From a virus: DNA of 30,058 nt. The stretch is taken from the IMG/VR virus record IMGVR_UViG_3300025087_001825, positions 1 to 30,058 of that record. One strand, given 5' to 3'. The notes under the pieces are model-generated. The model searched no databases. It was not told the origin of the DNA and was given only the letters and a program-made list of their open reading frames with translations. Shown in pieces: positions 15,642 to 23,043 of this stretch; positions within the stretch are counted from its first letter, which is position 1, and every line of letters starts with the position of its first letter. A program made the position numbers and the translations under genes.

Positions 15642-15851
15642 ATGATAACAAAAGACGAATTGATGACTATATTAAGAATAAGCAAGGAGGCTGTGGAAGA
15701 AGAACTTGGTCCAATAAGGATTATAACCACAGAAGGTAAAAAAGAAAATGATCTTTTAAGTTATAATACTTTTTTATATTTAGTTAGTTCTCTTTGTCCA
15801 AAGGGATTTAATATGACTTATTCTGAGGAGAAAGAGGACTGGCAGCGATAA
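15642..15851 (+). CDS. Small hypothetical protein (69 aa)
   Basis: The ATG at 15642 follows aagaaggag. The frame is open from 15567 inside the SpeD gene but without a ribosome site. The product has two predicted helices (ITKDELMTILRISKEAVEEEL and the second from about residue 40) joined by a strand, so it may be a small helical/alpha-beta protein. No family is recognised. It lies between SpeD and a glycosyltransferase, and could be an accessory of either. Confidence 0.6.
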   Translation: MITKDELMTILRISKEAVEEELGPIRIITTEGKKENDLLSYNTFLYLVSSLCPKGFNMTYSEEKEDWQR

Positions 15852-15884
15852 TTTTATGTCTCATATAGAAGACAGGGGGGATTA

Positions 15885-17024
15885 ATGAATATTTTGATGA
15901 TTTGTGGACACGGGGATCAGAGGATGGTAAAAGAAAGTATGGCCTTGAAAATGAATGGTCATAGTGTTTCTCTGCTTACTAGATCTCCTAACTCTTATAA
16001 TGATTTTTTTAATCATACTTATATTTTTAATTCAGATGAGAAAATGGGAGAATATTTAAAAGGATTGGAGGCGGATATTTATCATGTCCACTGTAAACCG
16101 GCAGCAATCCCAAAAACAGCTATTTCAGTTTTATTAGATCGAAAGAAAAAGTTTGTTTATGATGTCCATGACTTGGATATAGTTAGGTTTGAGAAAACTA
16201 ATTCGGAAGAGTTGTTTGCTTTAATGAATAGTCCTTATTTAATCTTTCCAGAGGAAGCTGTTAAAGAGAGAGCTTTTGAATTGGTTTTGAGGTTTTTACC
16301 TATTCTACCTAAGTCGTTAGTATTATTACCTTATTTTTCTTTTATGGATATGGTATATCCTTTAATTCATCCTATACCTAATGCTTCTGAAGAGATTAAT
16401 AAAAAGATTGTGTATGAAGGGAATATTGTTTATCCGTTGGTAGAGACAATAAGAATGTTTCCTTATTATGATTACCGATTTGTAGCATTTATTTTTTCAT
16501 CTTATGGCTATGAATTTCATATCTATCCGGTAGGGATAGATTTTAATCAGGCTAGGCAGGTATATGAAGGTTCTGGAGCTATTCTACATCCTCCTGTAGA
16601 ATATCCTAATTTGATTAAAGAAATGAGTGCTTTTGGATGGGGGTTTTTTGGTTCGTTCAGTAAAAATGTTCAAGCAAATTGTACTTTTGCGAACAAAATA
16701 TTTGATTATATTTGTGCTGGGATACCAGTAATGGTTATGAATTCTCATAAGATGGGGAAATGGTTGGAAGAAACTGGTTTTGGATTAGAATTGAAGAGTT
16801 TTGATGATATAGAATTAATTTTGAAGGATAGGATGATAAGAGAAACTTGCCAGCAAAATATATTAGGAAATAGGGCTAAATATAGTATGGAAGAAAATAT
16901 TAAGCCTTTAGAAGAGTTTTATCAGATGATTTTGGATGAACCTTTTTATAAGGAAGAAGTTTATTCAGCTACTAAATTTAGTGAAGAGGTTGATGATAGA
17001 ATAAAGGAAAAGAGTGATGGCTAA
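15885..17024 (+). CDS. Glycosyltransferase, GT-B fold (third in cassette)
   Basis: ATG 15885 follows aggggga. The 379-residue protein starts MNILMICGHGDQRMVKES, followed by GHSVSLLTRSPNS, ADIYHVHCKPAAIPKTA and KKFVYDVHDLDIVRF, the usual first-half Rossmann pattern of GT4-like enzymes. The second half has KKIVYEGNIVYPLVETI and then FANKIFDYICAGIPVMV, the donor-binding region with the small-residue turn. Its E-rich C-terminus is extended (about 25 residues). It overlaps the connector gene that follows by 8 bases, so sugar-gene and head-gene translation are tightly linked. Donor and acceptor are unknown. Confidence 0.78.
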   Translation: MNILMICGHGDQRMVKESMALKMNGHSVSLLTRSPNSYNDFFNHTYIFNSDEKMGEYLKGLEADIYHVHCKPAAIPKTAISVLLDRKKKFVYDVHDLDIVRFEKTNSEELFALMNSPYLIFPEEAVKERAFELVLRFLPILPKSLVLLPYFSFMDMVYPLIHPIPNASEEINKKIVYEGNIVYPLVETIRMFPYYDYRFVAFIFSSYGYEFHIYPVGIDFNQARQVYEGSGAILHPPVEYPNLIKEMSAFGWGFFGSFSKNVQANCTFANKIFDYICAGIPVMVMNSHKMGKWLEETGFGLELKSFDDIELILKDRMIRETCQQNILGNRAKYSMEENIKPLEEFYQMILDEPFYKEEVYSATKFSEEVDDRIKEKSDG

Positions 17025-17676
17025 TCTTCAGGCATCGGCAATAATAGCTAGACAAGATTTTCTGGATTATATGGAATTAGCTACTACCGATATAACTAGA
17101 CTACAGGCTACCTGGATAGATAGGCGGATAGAGGGAGTTACTAGGGAAATACAGAATTACTGCGGCAGGAAGTTTAAGAAGTCTGGGAGTACAAGATTGA
17201 ATGTGGGCTATTATAGAGCTACAGAGACTCCTTATGATAGTAAATATGATGGGAACGGGACAAAATTTCTTTTTTTAAAAAATTATCCCGTGGCCTCTGT
17301 AGCTACTCTCTTAACTACTTATTATACTGAGGATGGGATAGCGGATGTTTCTACTATTAATACAGATGATTATCGGTTATATGGTGAAGAAGGTATACTA
17401 GAATTGACTAAGGCCCCTGATGTATGGGGAAGATTTGTAGAGGCTCCTCAGAGCGTATGGGTATATTATCACGCTGGGTTTACTGCTACAGAGATGCCTA
17501 GCGATTTAAAAGATGCAGCTTGTGAGATGATAAAACTTCGTTGGGACAGGAAAAAAAGAACAGGAGATTTAAAGAGTGAGAGTCTTGATGGAGCTAGGTT
17601 TGATTATGACTTAGACAAAATGTTTCCTAAGTGGGTAGAGGGGATTTTAGATAGCTATAGAAGGAATAGTTTGTAA
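17017..17676 (+). CDS. Head-tail connector protein, HK97 gp6-like
   Basis: The start is ATG 17017 (GTG at 17014 is possible) behind aaagga, overlapping the transferase. The 219-residue protein has the usual N-terminal helix pair (QDFLDYMELATTDITRLQA, then IDRRIEGVTREIQNYCGRKF). A beta domain follows (TKFLFLKNYPVASVATLLTT, DDYRLYGEEGILELTKAP, QSVWVYYHAGF), then a closing helix (PSDLKDAACEMIKLRWDRKK). This is the classical connector/adaptor layout. It forms the ring under the portal. Closure and completion genes follow at 18462-21035. Confidence 0.82.
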   Translation: MANLQASAIIARQDFLDYMELATTDITRLQATWIDRRIEGVTREIQNYCGRKFKKSGSTRLNVGYYRATETPYDSKYDGNGTKFLFLKNYPVASVATLLTTYYTEDGIADVSTINTDDYRLYGEEGILELTKAPDVWGRFVEAPQSVWVYYHAGFTATEMPSDLKDAACEMIKLRWDRKKRTGDLKSESLDGARFDYDLDKMFPKWVEGILDSYRRNSL

Positions 17677-18263
17677 TGCCTCCTCCAATAAAAAGATTTG
17701 TTAAGTTAATAGAAGAATACCAAAAAGAGGGTATGATAGTGGCTGAAGTAGGGGTAGGTAAGGGGGACACTACTGTAGCTTATTTAGATATAGTAAAAAG
17801 AAATAATGGAAAGGTCTATGCTATAGATTACTTCTGCGGTAATAGAGGGGCTAAAGAGCGAGATAATTATTTATGGAATTTTGATAATAGAGAACAAGGC
17901 CATAAATTCTTTTGTGATAGAATTAAACCTTGGAGGGAATTGGTCACTGTTTTTTGGATGGATAGGCTTGAGGCCCTTGATCATATTCGAGACAAAAGTT
18001 TAGATATATGTTTTATAGATGCCGGTCATATTTATAATGAAGTATTGGCAGATATTATGGGATATAGATGGAAGGTTAAAGATGGTGGAATTCTTTGTGG
18101 ACATGATTGTGAGAGTTTTGATGAAGTAGGAAAGTTTACTGAGAAAGAATTGAATACAGATTATACTGATGGGAGGCATTGTGGGGTTATACAGGCGGTG
18201 TATGATTGTTTTGGTAGAGATGTGGAATTAATAGAAGATGCTATTTGGGTGAAAAGGTTATGA
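17676..18263 (+). CDS. Class I SAM-dependent methyltransferase
   Basis: The ATG at 17676 overlaps the preceding TAA (TAATG). The 195-residue protein has motif I VAEVGVGKGDTT (residues 22-33), an acidic residue for the ribose at D51 (KVYAIDYF), and DICFIDAGHIYNEVLADI from about residue 110, like the Methyltransf_24 group. The gene product modifies small molecules or sugars in relatives; there is no DNA target-recognition domain. In this neighbourhood it may O-methylate a sugar made by the glycosyltransferases. The substrate is unknown. Confidence 0.8.
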   Translation: MPPPIKRFVKLIEEYQKEGMIVAEVGVGKGDTTVAYLDIVKRNNGKVYAIDYFCGNRGAKERDNYLWNFDNREQGHKFFCDRIKPWRELVTVFWMDRLEALDHIRDKSLDICFIDAGHIYNEVLADIMGYRWKVKDGGILCGHDCESFDEVGKFTEKELNTDYTDGRHCGVIQAVYDCFGRDVELIEDAIWVKRL

Positions 18264-18526
18264 GATTATCTTTTAAGGAAATTGTAGATAATTTGATTAC
18301 TGAGATAGAAAAGAAAAGGATTAATGGAGATGAGCCTCCTCTTTTTTTTCTTTGTAATAATTGTACAGAAAAGAAGGCTGTTGGTTGGATTTCTGTTAGC
18401 ATAATAATATTATCAAAAGTTAAGGATGGTTTAAGGGTTTTCTTGTGTGAGGAATGCCTTAATGAGTGTGCGAGAGAGGGCGAGGGATTTATCCAAAAGA
18501 TTATCAAGCACTATCAGCGACATTAG
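18260..18526 (+). CDS. Small Cys-rich (zinc-finger-like) protein (88 aa)
   Basis: The ATG at 18260 shares ATGA with the previous stop, and gaaaagg is 3 bases upstream. It carries CNNC and CEEC pairs spaced about 30 residues apart, a treble-clef-like or zinc-ribbon arrangement, and helices on each side (FKEIVDNLITEIEKKR at the N-terminus). No family is recognised. The following gene's start lies 65 bases inside it, in another frame. Confidence 0.6.
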   Translation: MRLSFKEIVDNLITEIEKKRINGDEPPLFFLCNNCTEKKAVGWISVSIIILSKVKDGLRVFLCEECLNECAREGEGFIQKIIKHYQRH

Positions 18527-19049
18527 TTTTCCTATAGTTTATCGGCAATTTATGGGAAAGACTATAGTAGCTTCTCAAGGGACTATTACTGATAATTATA
18601 CTGATGTGTATTCCCGGGCTTATGAGAAGGGAATGACAATAAGGGAATTAGCAGCAGCTCAGGGAGTAATAGAGAGAGGAGACGTGATTTTTAGAATAAC
18701 TGAAGATAAGGTCTCTCCTAGATCGGAAGAGGATGAGATTTATAAATCTATATATAGATGGGGGACAATAAGTATAAATAAAAATGCTACTTGGGTAACT
18801 GGGGCTAGTGTAGACTGGAGTGATATAAAACCGGGGCATAGAATAAGGTTTAGGTCTCAAGGAACCTTTCACAGAATATCTACTATATTGAATGTTAATA
18901 GCCAATTGGCTCTGAATGAAGTTTATACTCAAGCTACTATATTGGCTGCCTCAGTGGCTACTTATCAGGTGTATGAATCTTATCAAGTATTAGGTTTTGA
19001 AAAGAGAATGAGTCAGGCGGAGTATTTTGTTCAAGGAAGAAAAACGTAA
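18462..19049 (+). CDS. Head closure / tail-interface protein (predicted), with small beta domain
   Basis: ATG 18462, with gagga about 8 bases upstream, lies inside the prior gene (65-base overlap); GTG 18447 is an alternative. The 195-residue protein has an N-terminal helix, a beta strand (IVYRQFMGKTIVAS), and a loop and helix with GMTIRELAAAQGV. A sub-domain of about 55 residues (TWVTGASVDWSDIKPGHRIR, then FHRISTILNVNSQLALNEVY) matches a small beta-barrel seen in many phage tail and fibre proteins. Location between connector and gp10-like genes suggests head closure. The role is a position-based inference. Confidence 0.62.
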   Translation: MSVRERARDLSKRLSSTISDISFPIVYRQFMGKTIVASQGTITDNYTDVYSRAYEKGMTIRELAAAQGVIERGDVIFRITEDKVSPRSEEDEIYKSIYRWGTISINKNATWVTGASVDWSDIKPGHRIRFRSQGTFHRISTILNVNSQLALNEVYTQATILAASVATYQVYESYQVLGFEKRMSQAEYFVQGRKT

Positions 19050-19080
19050 AAATTTCTATGAAATTTAGAGGAGGAATTTT

Positions 19081-19758
19081 TTGTATTTAAGGGAATTAGA
19101 GCATGTTTCAATTTTGGATTATGAAGGGAGAATATTAAGAGAGGCAGTTAAATATCTTTCTCCCAAAAATTTATTTGAAGCTGGGACTAATAATGGATAT
19201 GCTACAGGTTGGATTTTAGCTGGTATAGAGGAAAGTAATGAATCAAAAGGGGTTTTTTATTCGTGTGACCCCAGGAGATTTCCTGATATAAGGAACTTTC
19301 CAGAAAGATATAGAACAGACAGTTATCGTCCTAGAAATTTCTTGTTTGTTAAAGAATCCTCTTTGAATTTTTTTGCTAGGAATTATGATAAGAAATTTGA
19401 TTTTGCTTTTCTTGATGGAGATCATAGGAAACAAATAGTATTTGAAGAATTATATAGATTGGGAGTTTGTAGAGTAGGAAATAATTGTATAGTTTTTCTT
19501 CATGATGTTAGACCAAGTTTAATTGTAGAAGAAAAACAACCTTTTTGGGGATTGATGGATTATATAGAAAAGAACTGTGATAGTAAATATAATCTATTTA
19601 ATCTTATATTTCCTGGTTCCCTGGCGACAAATTTGGATATAGGAAGAATAAAGAAGATAATGGAGAATAGCAATTTAGGTTTTGATATTGGAATAGTCCC
19701 ATTAGGAGGAGCCTTGGAATGGCTGGGGTATCAAAGGGAGTCTCTACAGGAAATTTAA
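19081..19758 (+). CDS. Second class I SAM-dependent methyltransferase
   Basis: TTG start at 19081, behind agaggagg. The 225-residue protein carries FEAGTNNGYATGWI (residues 32-45, a motif I variant with an Asn pair) and FDFAFLDGDHRKQIVFEEL (about 106-124), followed by VFLHDVRP. These are hallmarks of Methyltransf_24-type small-molecule methyltransferases. The HD after the central strands is typical. Its 3' end overlaps the next gene by 40 bases. Together with the gene at 17676 it gives two methyltransferases interleaved with connector genes, a possible sugar O-methylation pair. Confidence 0.75.
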   Translation: MYLRELEHVSILDYEGRILREAVKYLSPKNLFEAGTNNGYATGWILAGIEESNESKGVFYSCDPRRFPDIRNFPERYRTDSYRPRNFLFVKESSLNFFARNYDKKFDFAFLDGDHRKQIVFEELYRLGVCRVGNNCIVFLHDVRPSLIVEEKQPFWGLMDYIEKNCDSKYNLFNLIFPGSLATNLDIGRIKKIMENSNLGFDIGIVPLGGALEWLGYQRESLQEI

Positions 19759-20303
19759 TTACTTTTAAGATGGATACAAAGATGTTTGATAGAGCTCTAC
19801 AGTCCTTTGTTAAAAAGTATGATTATTCTGTAGAATATTCAGTAAAGAAAGTAGGTTTTGAATTGTTAAGAAGGGCTATGCTTAGAACTACTAGAGTATG
19901 TACGGGTAGGATGAGGAGCGGATGGCATATATCTTACCATAGACCTAGTAGTTGGGAACCTAAAACAGGAAAAGAAAAGGCTCCTAATCTTGGAATAGAT
20001 ATGAGTGTAAAGACCTTATTTGTTCAGAATAATGTTTTTTATGCTATCTACCACGAGGTAGGAACAGTCCGTCTCCAACCCCTTTTGATGCTTACTGTTC
20101 CTGTACAGGAAATGAGAGCGGAGATGGCCAAGTATTTGCTCAAAGGAACCGAACCCTTATGGAATAAAGAGATTAATGGGGTAACGGGGTTTGGCTTGAC
20201 TAAAGAAGGTAGAATAGCTAAGGGAGTTTTCCTAAAAAAATTCCCCCGGACAGCTAAGAGGGGAGTGTGTAGTAAAACAAAAAAAAGGAAAAGGAGCAAG
20301 TAA
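19719..20303 (+). CDS. HK97 gp10-like neck / tail-completion protein
   Basis: ATG 19719 is 40 bases inside the prior gene and has a strong aggagga site. The 194-residue protein has an N-terminal strand (NLITFKMDTKMFDRALQSFV), helices with VGFELLRRAMLRTTRV, GRMRSGWHISYH, and NNVFYAIYHEVGT, the typical 'AxxxExGT' signature of HK97 gp10. The C-terminus is long and strongly basic (Lys/Arg-rich), perhaps for binding DNA. The family's role is head-tail joining. The identification rests on motif and position. Confidence 0.78.
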   Translation: MAGVSKGVSTGNLITFKMDTKMFDRALQSFVKKYDYSVEYSVKKVGFELLRRAMLRTTRVCTGRMRSGWHISYHRPSSWEPKTGKEKAPNLGIDMSVKTLFVQNNVFYAIYHEVGTVRLQPLLMLTVPVQEMRAEMAKYLLKGTEPLWNKEINGVTGFGLTKEGRIAKGVFLKKFPRTAKRGVCSKTKKRKRSK

Positions 20304-20309
20304 GAGATA

Positions 20310-20552
20310 GTGGATAGAAAAGAAGAAGCGATATATCTTAAAAAACAAGGTATAATTCTTCAGGAAGAAGGAGTTGATACTATTGATGCAGTTAAGGAAG
20401 AAGAGGAATTAGAAAATATAGAGAATGACTTGGATGAATTTTTTAATTTGGTTAGACTTTTTAGGCTAAAGTTTTTAAAAATAAATCCAGTAATAGAAGA
20501 AGATAGTATAATTGAATATTTTAGATTATTTTTAGAAGGGTTGAAAGAGTAG
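20310..20552 (+). CDS. Small helical acidic protein (80 aa)
   Basis: GTG 20310 follows aaggag (20292-20296) with a slightly long spacer. The protein is mostly helix: a charged N-terminal part (KEEAIYLKKQGIILQEEG), an acidic stretch (EEEELENIENDLDEFFNL), then a hydrophobic/basic helix (RLFRLKFLKINPV). It has no signal or membrane segment and no recognised family. It lies between the gp10-like and completion genes, where small accessory proteins are common. The stop adjoins the next ATG. Confidence 0.6.
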   Translation: MDRKEEAIYLKKQGIILQEEGVDTIDAVKEEEELENIENDLDEFFNLVRLFRLKFLKINPVIEEDSIIEYFRLFLEGLKE

Positions 20553-21035
20553 ATGGGTATTACTCTATCAGTAGAATCAAGACAGGAAAACATAAAAAAA
20601 AGCATTAATAGTTACATTACTACGAATATAACAGGATTGAATATAGATTGGGGCCAACCCAATTTTAAAGAAGAAGGGTTAGAGCGATGGATACAAACAA
20701 GAGTATTAATTGGAGATAGGGCTTTTGGTCGTTTGGTGGATAATGCAGAGAGTAAAGGTAATAGAATACAGATTTTAGTTAATGTTAATTTGTTTGAGAA
20801 ATATCCGGCAAGAAAAAATATATATCAATTAGATAAAGATAAAGAAATGGTTTTAGAAGCATTATTTTTTCAAGACATACCTATTAATGATTATGATACT
20901 GCCGGCAATCCTCAAAGAGGGCTTTTGCAGGTAAGAGAGATTATTAATGATTTGGAGATAGATGGTGGTGAGGAGTCAGGAATAAGACAATGGAACATAC
21001 TTTTTGGGGGTAGGCTAACAGAGAAATGGAGTTGA
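20553..21035 (+). CDS. Tail terminator / completion-like protein
   Basis: The ATG directly follows the preceding TAG. 160 residues with an alpha/beta pattern: N-terminal helix (SRQENIKKSINSYITTN), strand (INIDW-like, NIDWGQPNF), strands with RWIQTRVLIGDRAFG and NRIQILVNVNLFEKYP, helix (DKEMVLEALF) and final strand (QWNILFGGRLTEKW). This matches the general shape of tail terminator/completion proteins that cap the tail tube. The position before the major tail protein supports it. There is no single diagnostic motif, so the call rests on size, pattern and order. Confidence 0.62.
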   Translation: MGITLSVESRQENIKKSINSYITTNITGLNIDWGQPNFKEEGLERWIQTRVLIGDRAFGRLVDNAESKGNRIQILVNVNLFEKYPARKNIYQLDKDKEMVLEALFFQDIPINDYDTAGNPQRGLLQVREIINDLEIDGGEESGIRQWNILFGGRLTEKWS

Positions 21036-21238
21036 TAAATATGGTAAAAGAATATAAAAAATTATTTAGGGAGCAAACTTCAAAAGGAATTTTACAAATA
21101 GTAAGAGATAGTTGTGAAGCTCTTATTGAAAAAGAAGTTCATGATAACCCAGTACTGGATAAGTATATTAAGCAGAAGCTAACAGATCATTTGGGCGCTT
21201 CTTTGCCTATTTTGAGAGAAAGATGGAAACTAAATTAA
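21026..21238 (+). CDS. Small hypothetical helical protein (70 aa)
   Basis: The frame opens at ATG 21026, with another ATG at 21041 behind ggag; either start is possible, and the second gives 65 residues. The protein is helical throughout (KEYKKLFREQTSKGILQIVR and EVHDNPVLDKYIKQKLTDHL). It overlaps both neighbours (10 bases before, 16 after). No family is recognised. Confidence 0.58.
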   Translation: MELINMVKEYKKLFREQTSKGILQIVRDSCEALIEKEVHDNPVLDKYIKQKLTDHLGASLPILRERWKLN

Positions 21239-22332
21239 CAGTAGGAATGATGTTGTGGAATGAAGCTTCTACCTTGAATAAAGTATTATGGTCGCTTAGA
21301 GAAATAGCAGATTGTTTTATTCTTGGTGTAGACAAAAAGAGTAATGATGGAACTCAAGAGATAGCCCAGGAATGGGCGGATGAATATTTTGAATTTGATT
21401 GGAGTAATGATTTTTCTAGGATAAGAAATATAGTTCTGGATAGAGCTTCTACCAGATGGTTTTTTCAGGTGGATGGGCATGAGTTCCTTAATGAGCAATC
21501 AATTAAATATATTAAGGAATTGAAGGTTAGGGATGATGTAGATGTATGTTTTTTAAATATAACTCTGTGGGGAGAAGAGGAGCCTCAGTTATTGTTTCTT
21601 GCCCCTAGGATTTTTAGGACAGATAGAAATATAGTTTATGAGCGTAAGATTCATAATACATTAAGTTCAAAATTAGGCAAAGATTATTATGATAGTTTAA
21701 AAAAGATTGATGATCCCGGAATAGTATTAGATCATATCCAACCGGTTATTAGACATAATATGAGAGCTAATCAGAGAAAAGCTATATCTATAAGAGGATT
21801 AACAGAGCAGGCTTTAGCAAAGAATGATAGTTATGATTGGTATAATTTAGGGGTTATGAAAACTTATGATAGTGATGAAGAAGGAGCTATACAGGCTTTT
21901 GAGAATGCTCTTAGAGTATGTGAGAGGGATGATGCTAGATACCAAATTAAATTGTTTTTAGCTGGTCTATACAAATGGAAGGGAGAAAGAGATAAAGCAA
22001 AAGACATTTTAATTTCTGCTTACCTTAATGATCCCCGAAGGTGTGAGCATTTAGTGGAGATAGGAGCTTTATTTGAAGAAGAAAATAATTTAGATAAAGC
22101 TTTATGGTTTTACAATTTAGCTGCTAGTTATACTGTACCTACTTGCCAAATGAGTTTATATCTTCCTTATTATTCTTATTTTCCATACGAAAGGATGATG
22201 AAAATATATGGAAAGAAAGGGGATTTGAATAATGCTTTAAAGATGGGAGAAAAATTAAGAGAATATAAATTTTTTAGATACCAAGAACAATTGGAATTTT
22301 ATTTTGCTAAGTTTGGGAGAATGATAGTGTGA
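21223..22332 (+). CDS. Family 2 glycosyltransferase with TPR-like C-terminal repeats
   Basis: The ATG at 21223 overlaps the previous gene by 16 bases; aga-gaaag lies upstream. The 369-residue protein starts as a GT-A fold enzyme: LTVGMMLWNEASTLNKVL, LGVDKKSNDGTQEIA (donor-binding D37), NDFSRIRNIVLD, and WFFQVDGHEFL, where the usual D-x-D/DADE is D84-G-H86. Residues about 195-340 contain helical pairs reading as tetratricopeptide repeats (YDWYNLGVMKTYDSDEEGAI and DKALWFYNLAASYTV). The layout resembles SunS-like/TPR-containing GT2s. It may hold a protein substrate and glycosylate it. It sits immediately before the major tail protein, hinting at a virion substrate. Confidence 0.82.
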   Translation: METKLTVGMMLWNEASTLNKVLWSLREIADCFILGVDKKSNDGTQEIAQEWADEYFEFDWSNDFSRIRNIVLDRASTRWFFQVDGHEFLNEQSIKYIKELKVRDDVDVCFLNITLWGEEEPQLLFLAPRIFRTDRNIVYERKIHNTLSSKLGKDYYDSLKKIDDPGIVLDHIQPVIRHNMRANQRKAISIRGLTEQALAKNDSYDWYNLGVMKTYDSDEEGAIQAFENALRVCERDDARYQIKLFLAGLYKWKGERDKAKDILISAYLNDPRRCEHLVEIGALFEEENNLDKALWFYNLAASYTVPTCQMSLYLPYYSYFPYERMMKIYGKKGDLNNALKMGEKLREYKFFRYQEQLEFYFAKFGRMIV

Positions 22333-22419
22333 GAGAAGAAAAAAGATAAGCTGATTTGTTAAGGCTCTTTAGAAGCCTAAGAAAATAAAAAAGAAGTTGT
22401 ATGAAGGAGGACTTCTAAA

Positions 22420-23013
22420 ATGCCAAGACAATACAGTTTCCACGATGGCGAGCTTAGGATTTATGATGGAACTGCAACACCATTCTGCTACAGAATTAAG
22501 TTTGTACAAACAGATCCACAAGTACCTGCCAATAGACCTAGAGCCGAACAGAGGCTTATTTTAGATCGGGGCCGAATATCTTCAGATATGAAGTATGTCA
22601 AGGGACCAGAGGATGTTGTGTTGGCTCCAATAGATTTTACATTCGCTGCGAAGCTAGATGAGGCTTTGAATAGGAATTCTCTGTGGCAGGCTCTCATTTG
22701 TGGGACAGTAGGGAGCCATAATTGGGTCACAACAGCAGGAACTAGTCAAGTTTCAGGAGTAACTCTGAAGAAATTTGATAATGATGCTGCCATGCAGCTA
22801 GTAAATGTAGAGATTCGCTATACGGGAGCTACTACAAACTGGGGTAGGAGATTGAAAGAGGTATTTTTTCCTCCAGAGATGATTCTTTTTGGGCCAGCAG
22901 ATCCAGATGGAATAGGTTTCTCTGCCACTGGAAGGATTTATGGTCCAATAACATCAATGAGTGCTTTTACTACTCCAAATACTGTTTCTACCGGTGGAGC
23001 TAGTAGTAAGTAA
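22420..23013 (+). CDS. Major tail protein (tail tube)
   Basis: ATG 22420 behind a very strong gaaggagg. The 197-residue protein opens PRQYSFHDGELRIYDGTATP, with later strands (YRIKFVQTDPQV, DVVLAPIDFTFAAKLDE, MQLVNVEIRYTG, RLKEVFFPPEMILFGP) and a Gly/Ser/Thr-rich tail. This is the normal shape of the phage tube protein. It follows the terminator-like gene and precedes the chaperone pair and tape measure, the canonical order. High expression is suggested by the ribosome site. It has a run of surface Thr/Ser residues near its C-terminus, possible glycosylation sites. Confidence 0.8.
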   Translation: MPRQYSFHDGELRIYDGTATPFCYRIKFVQTDPQVPANRPRAEQRLILDRGRISSDMKYVKGPEDVVLAPIDFTFAAKLDEALNRNSLWQALICGTVGSHNWVTTAGTSQVSGVTLKKFDNDAAMQLVNVEIRYTGATTNWGRRLKEVFFPPEMILFGPADPDGIGFSATGRIYGPITSMSAFTTPNTVSTGGASSK

Positions 23014-23024
23014 TGATTAATTTT

Positions 23025-23042
23025 AAAACCCTGGGAGGTTTT
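23025..23042 (+). promoter_or_regulatory. Small hairpin sequestering the ribosome site of the next gene
   Basis: AAAACC (23025-23030) pairs with GGTTTT (23037-23042) across a CTGGGA loop. The gggagg ribosome site of the next gene (start 23044) lies half in the loop and half in the 3' arm. This could dampen translation of the chaperone relative to the abundant tail protein. The stem is only 6 bp and A-T rich, so the effect may be weak. Confidence 0.3.
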
Positions 23043-23043
23043 T

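Noticed and set aside
22362-22378. Inverted repeat AGGCT...AGCCT upstream of the major tail protein
   Set aside because: A 5-bp stem with a mismatch-limited extension and only A-rich sequence after it; not enough for a terminator or operator.
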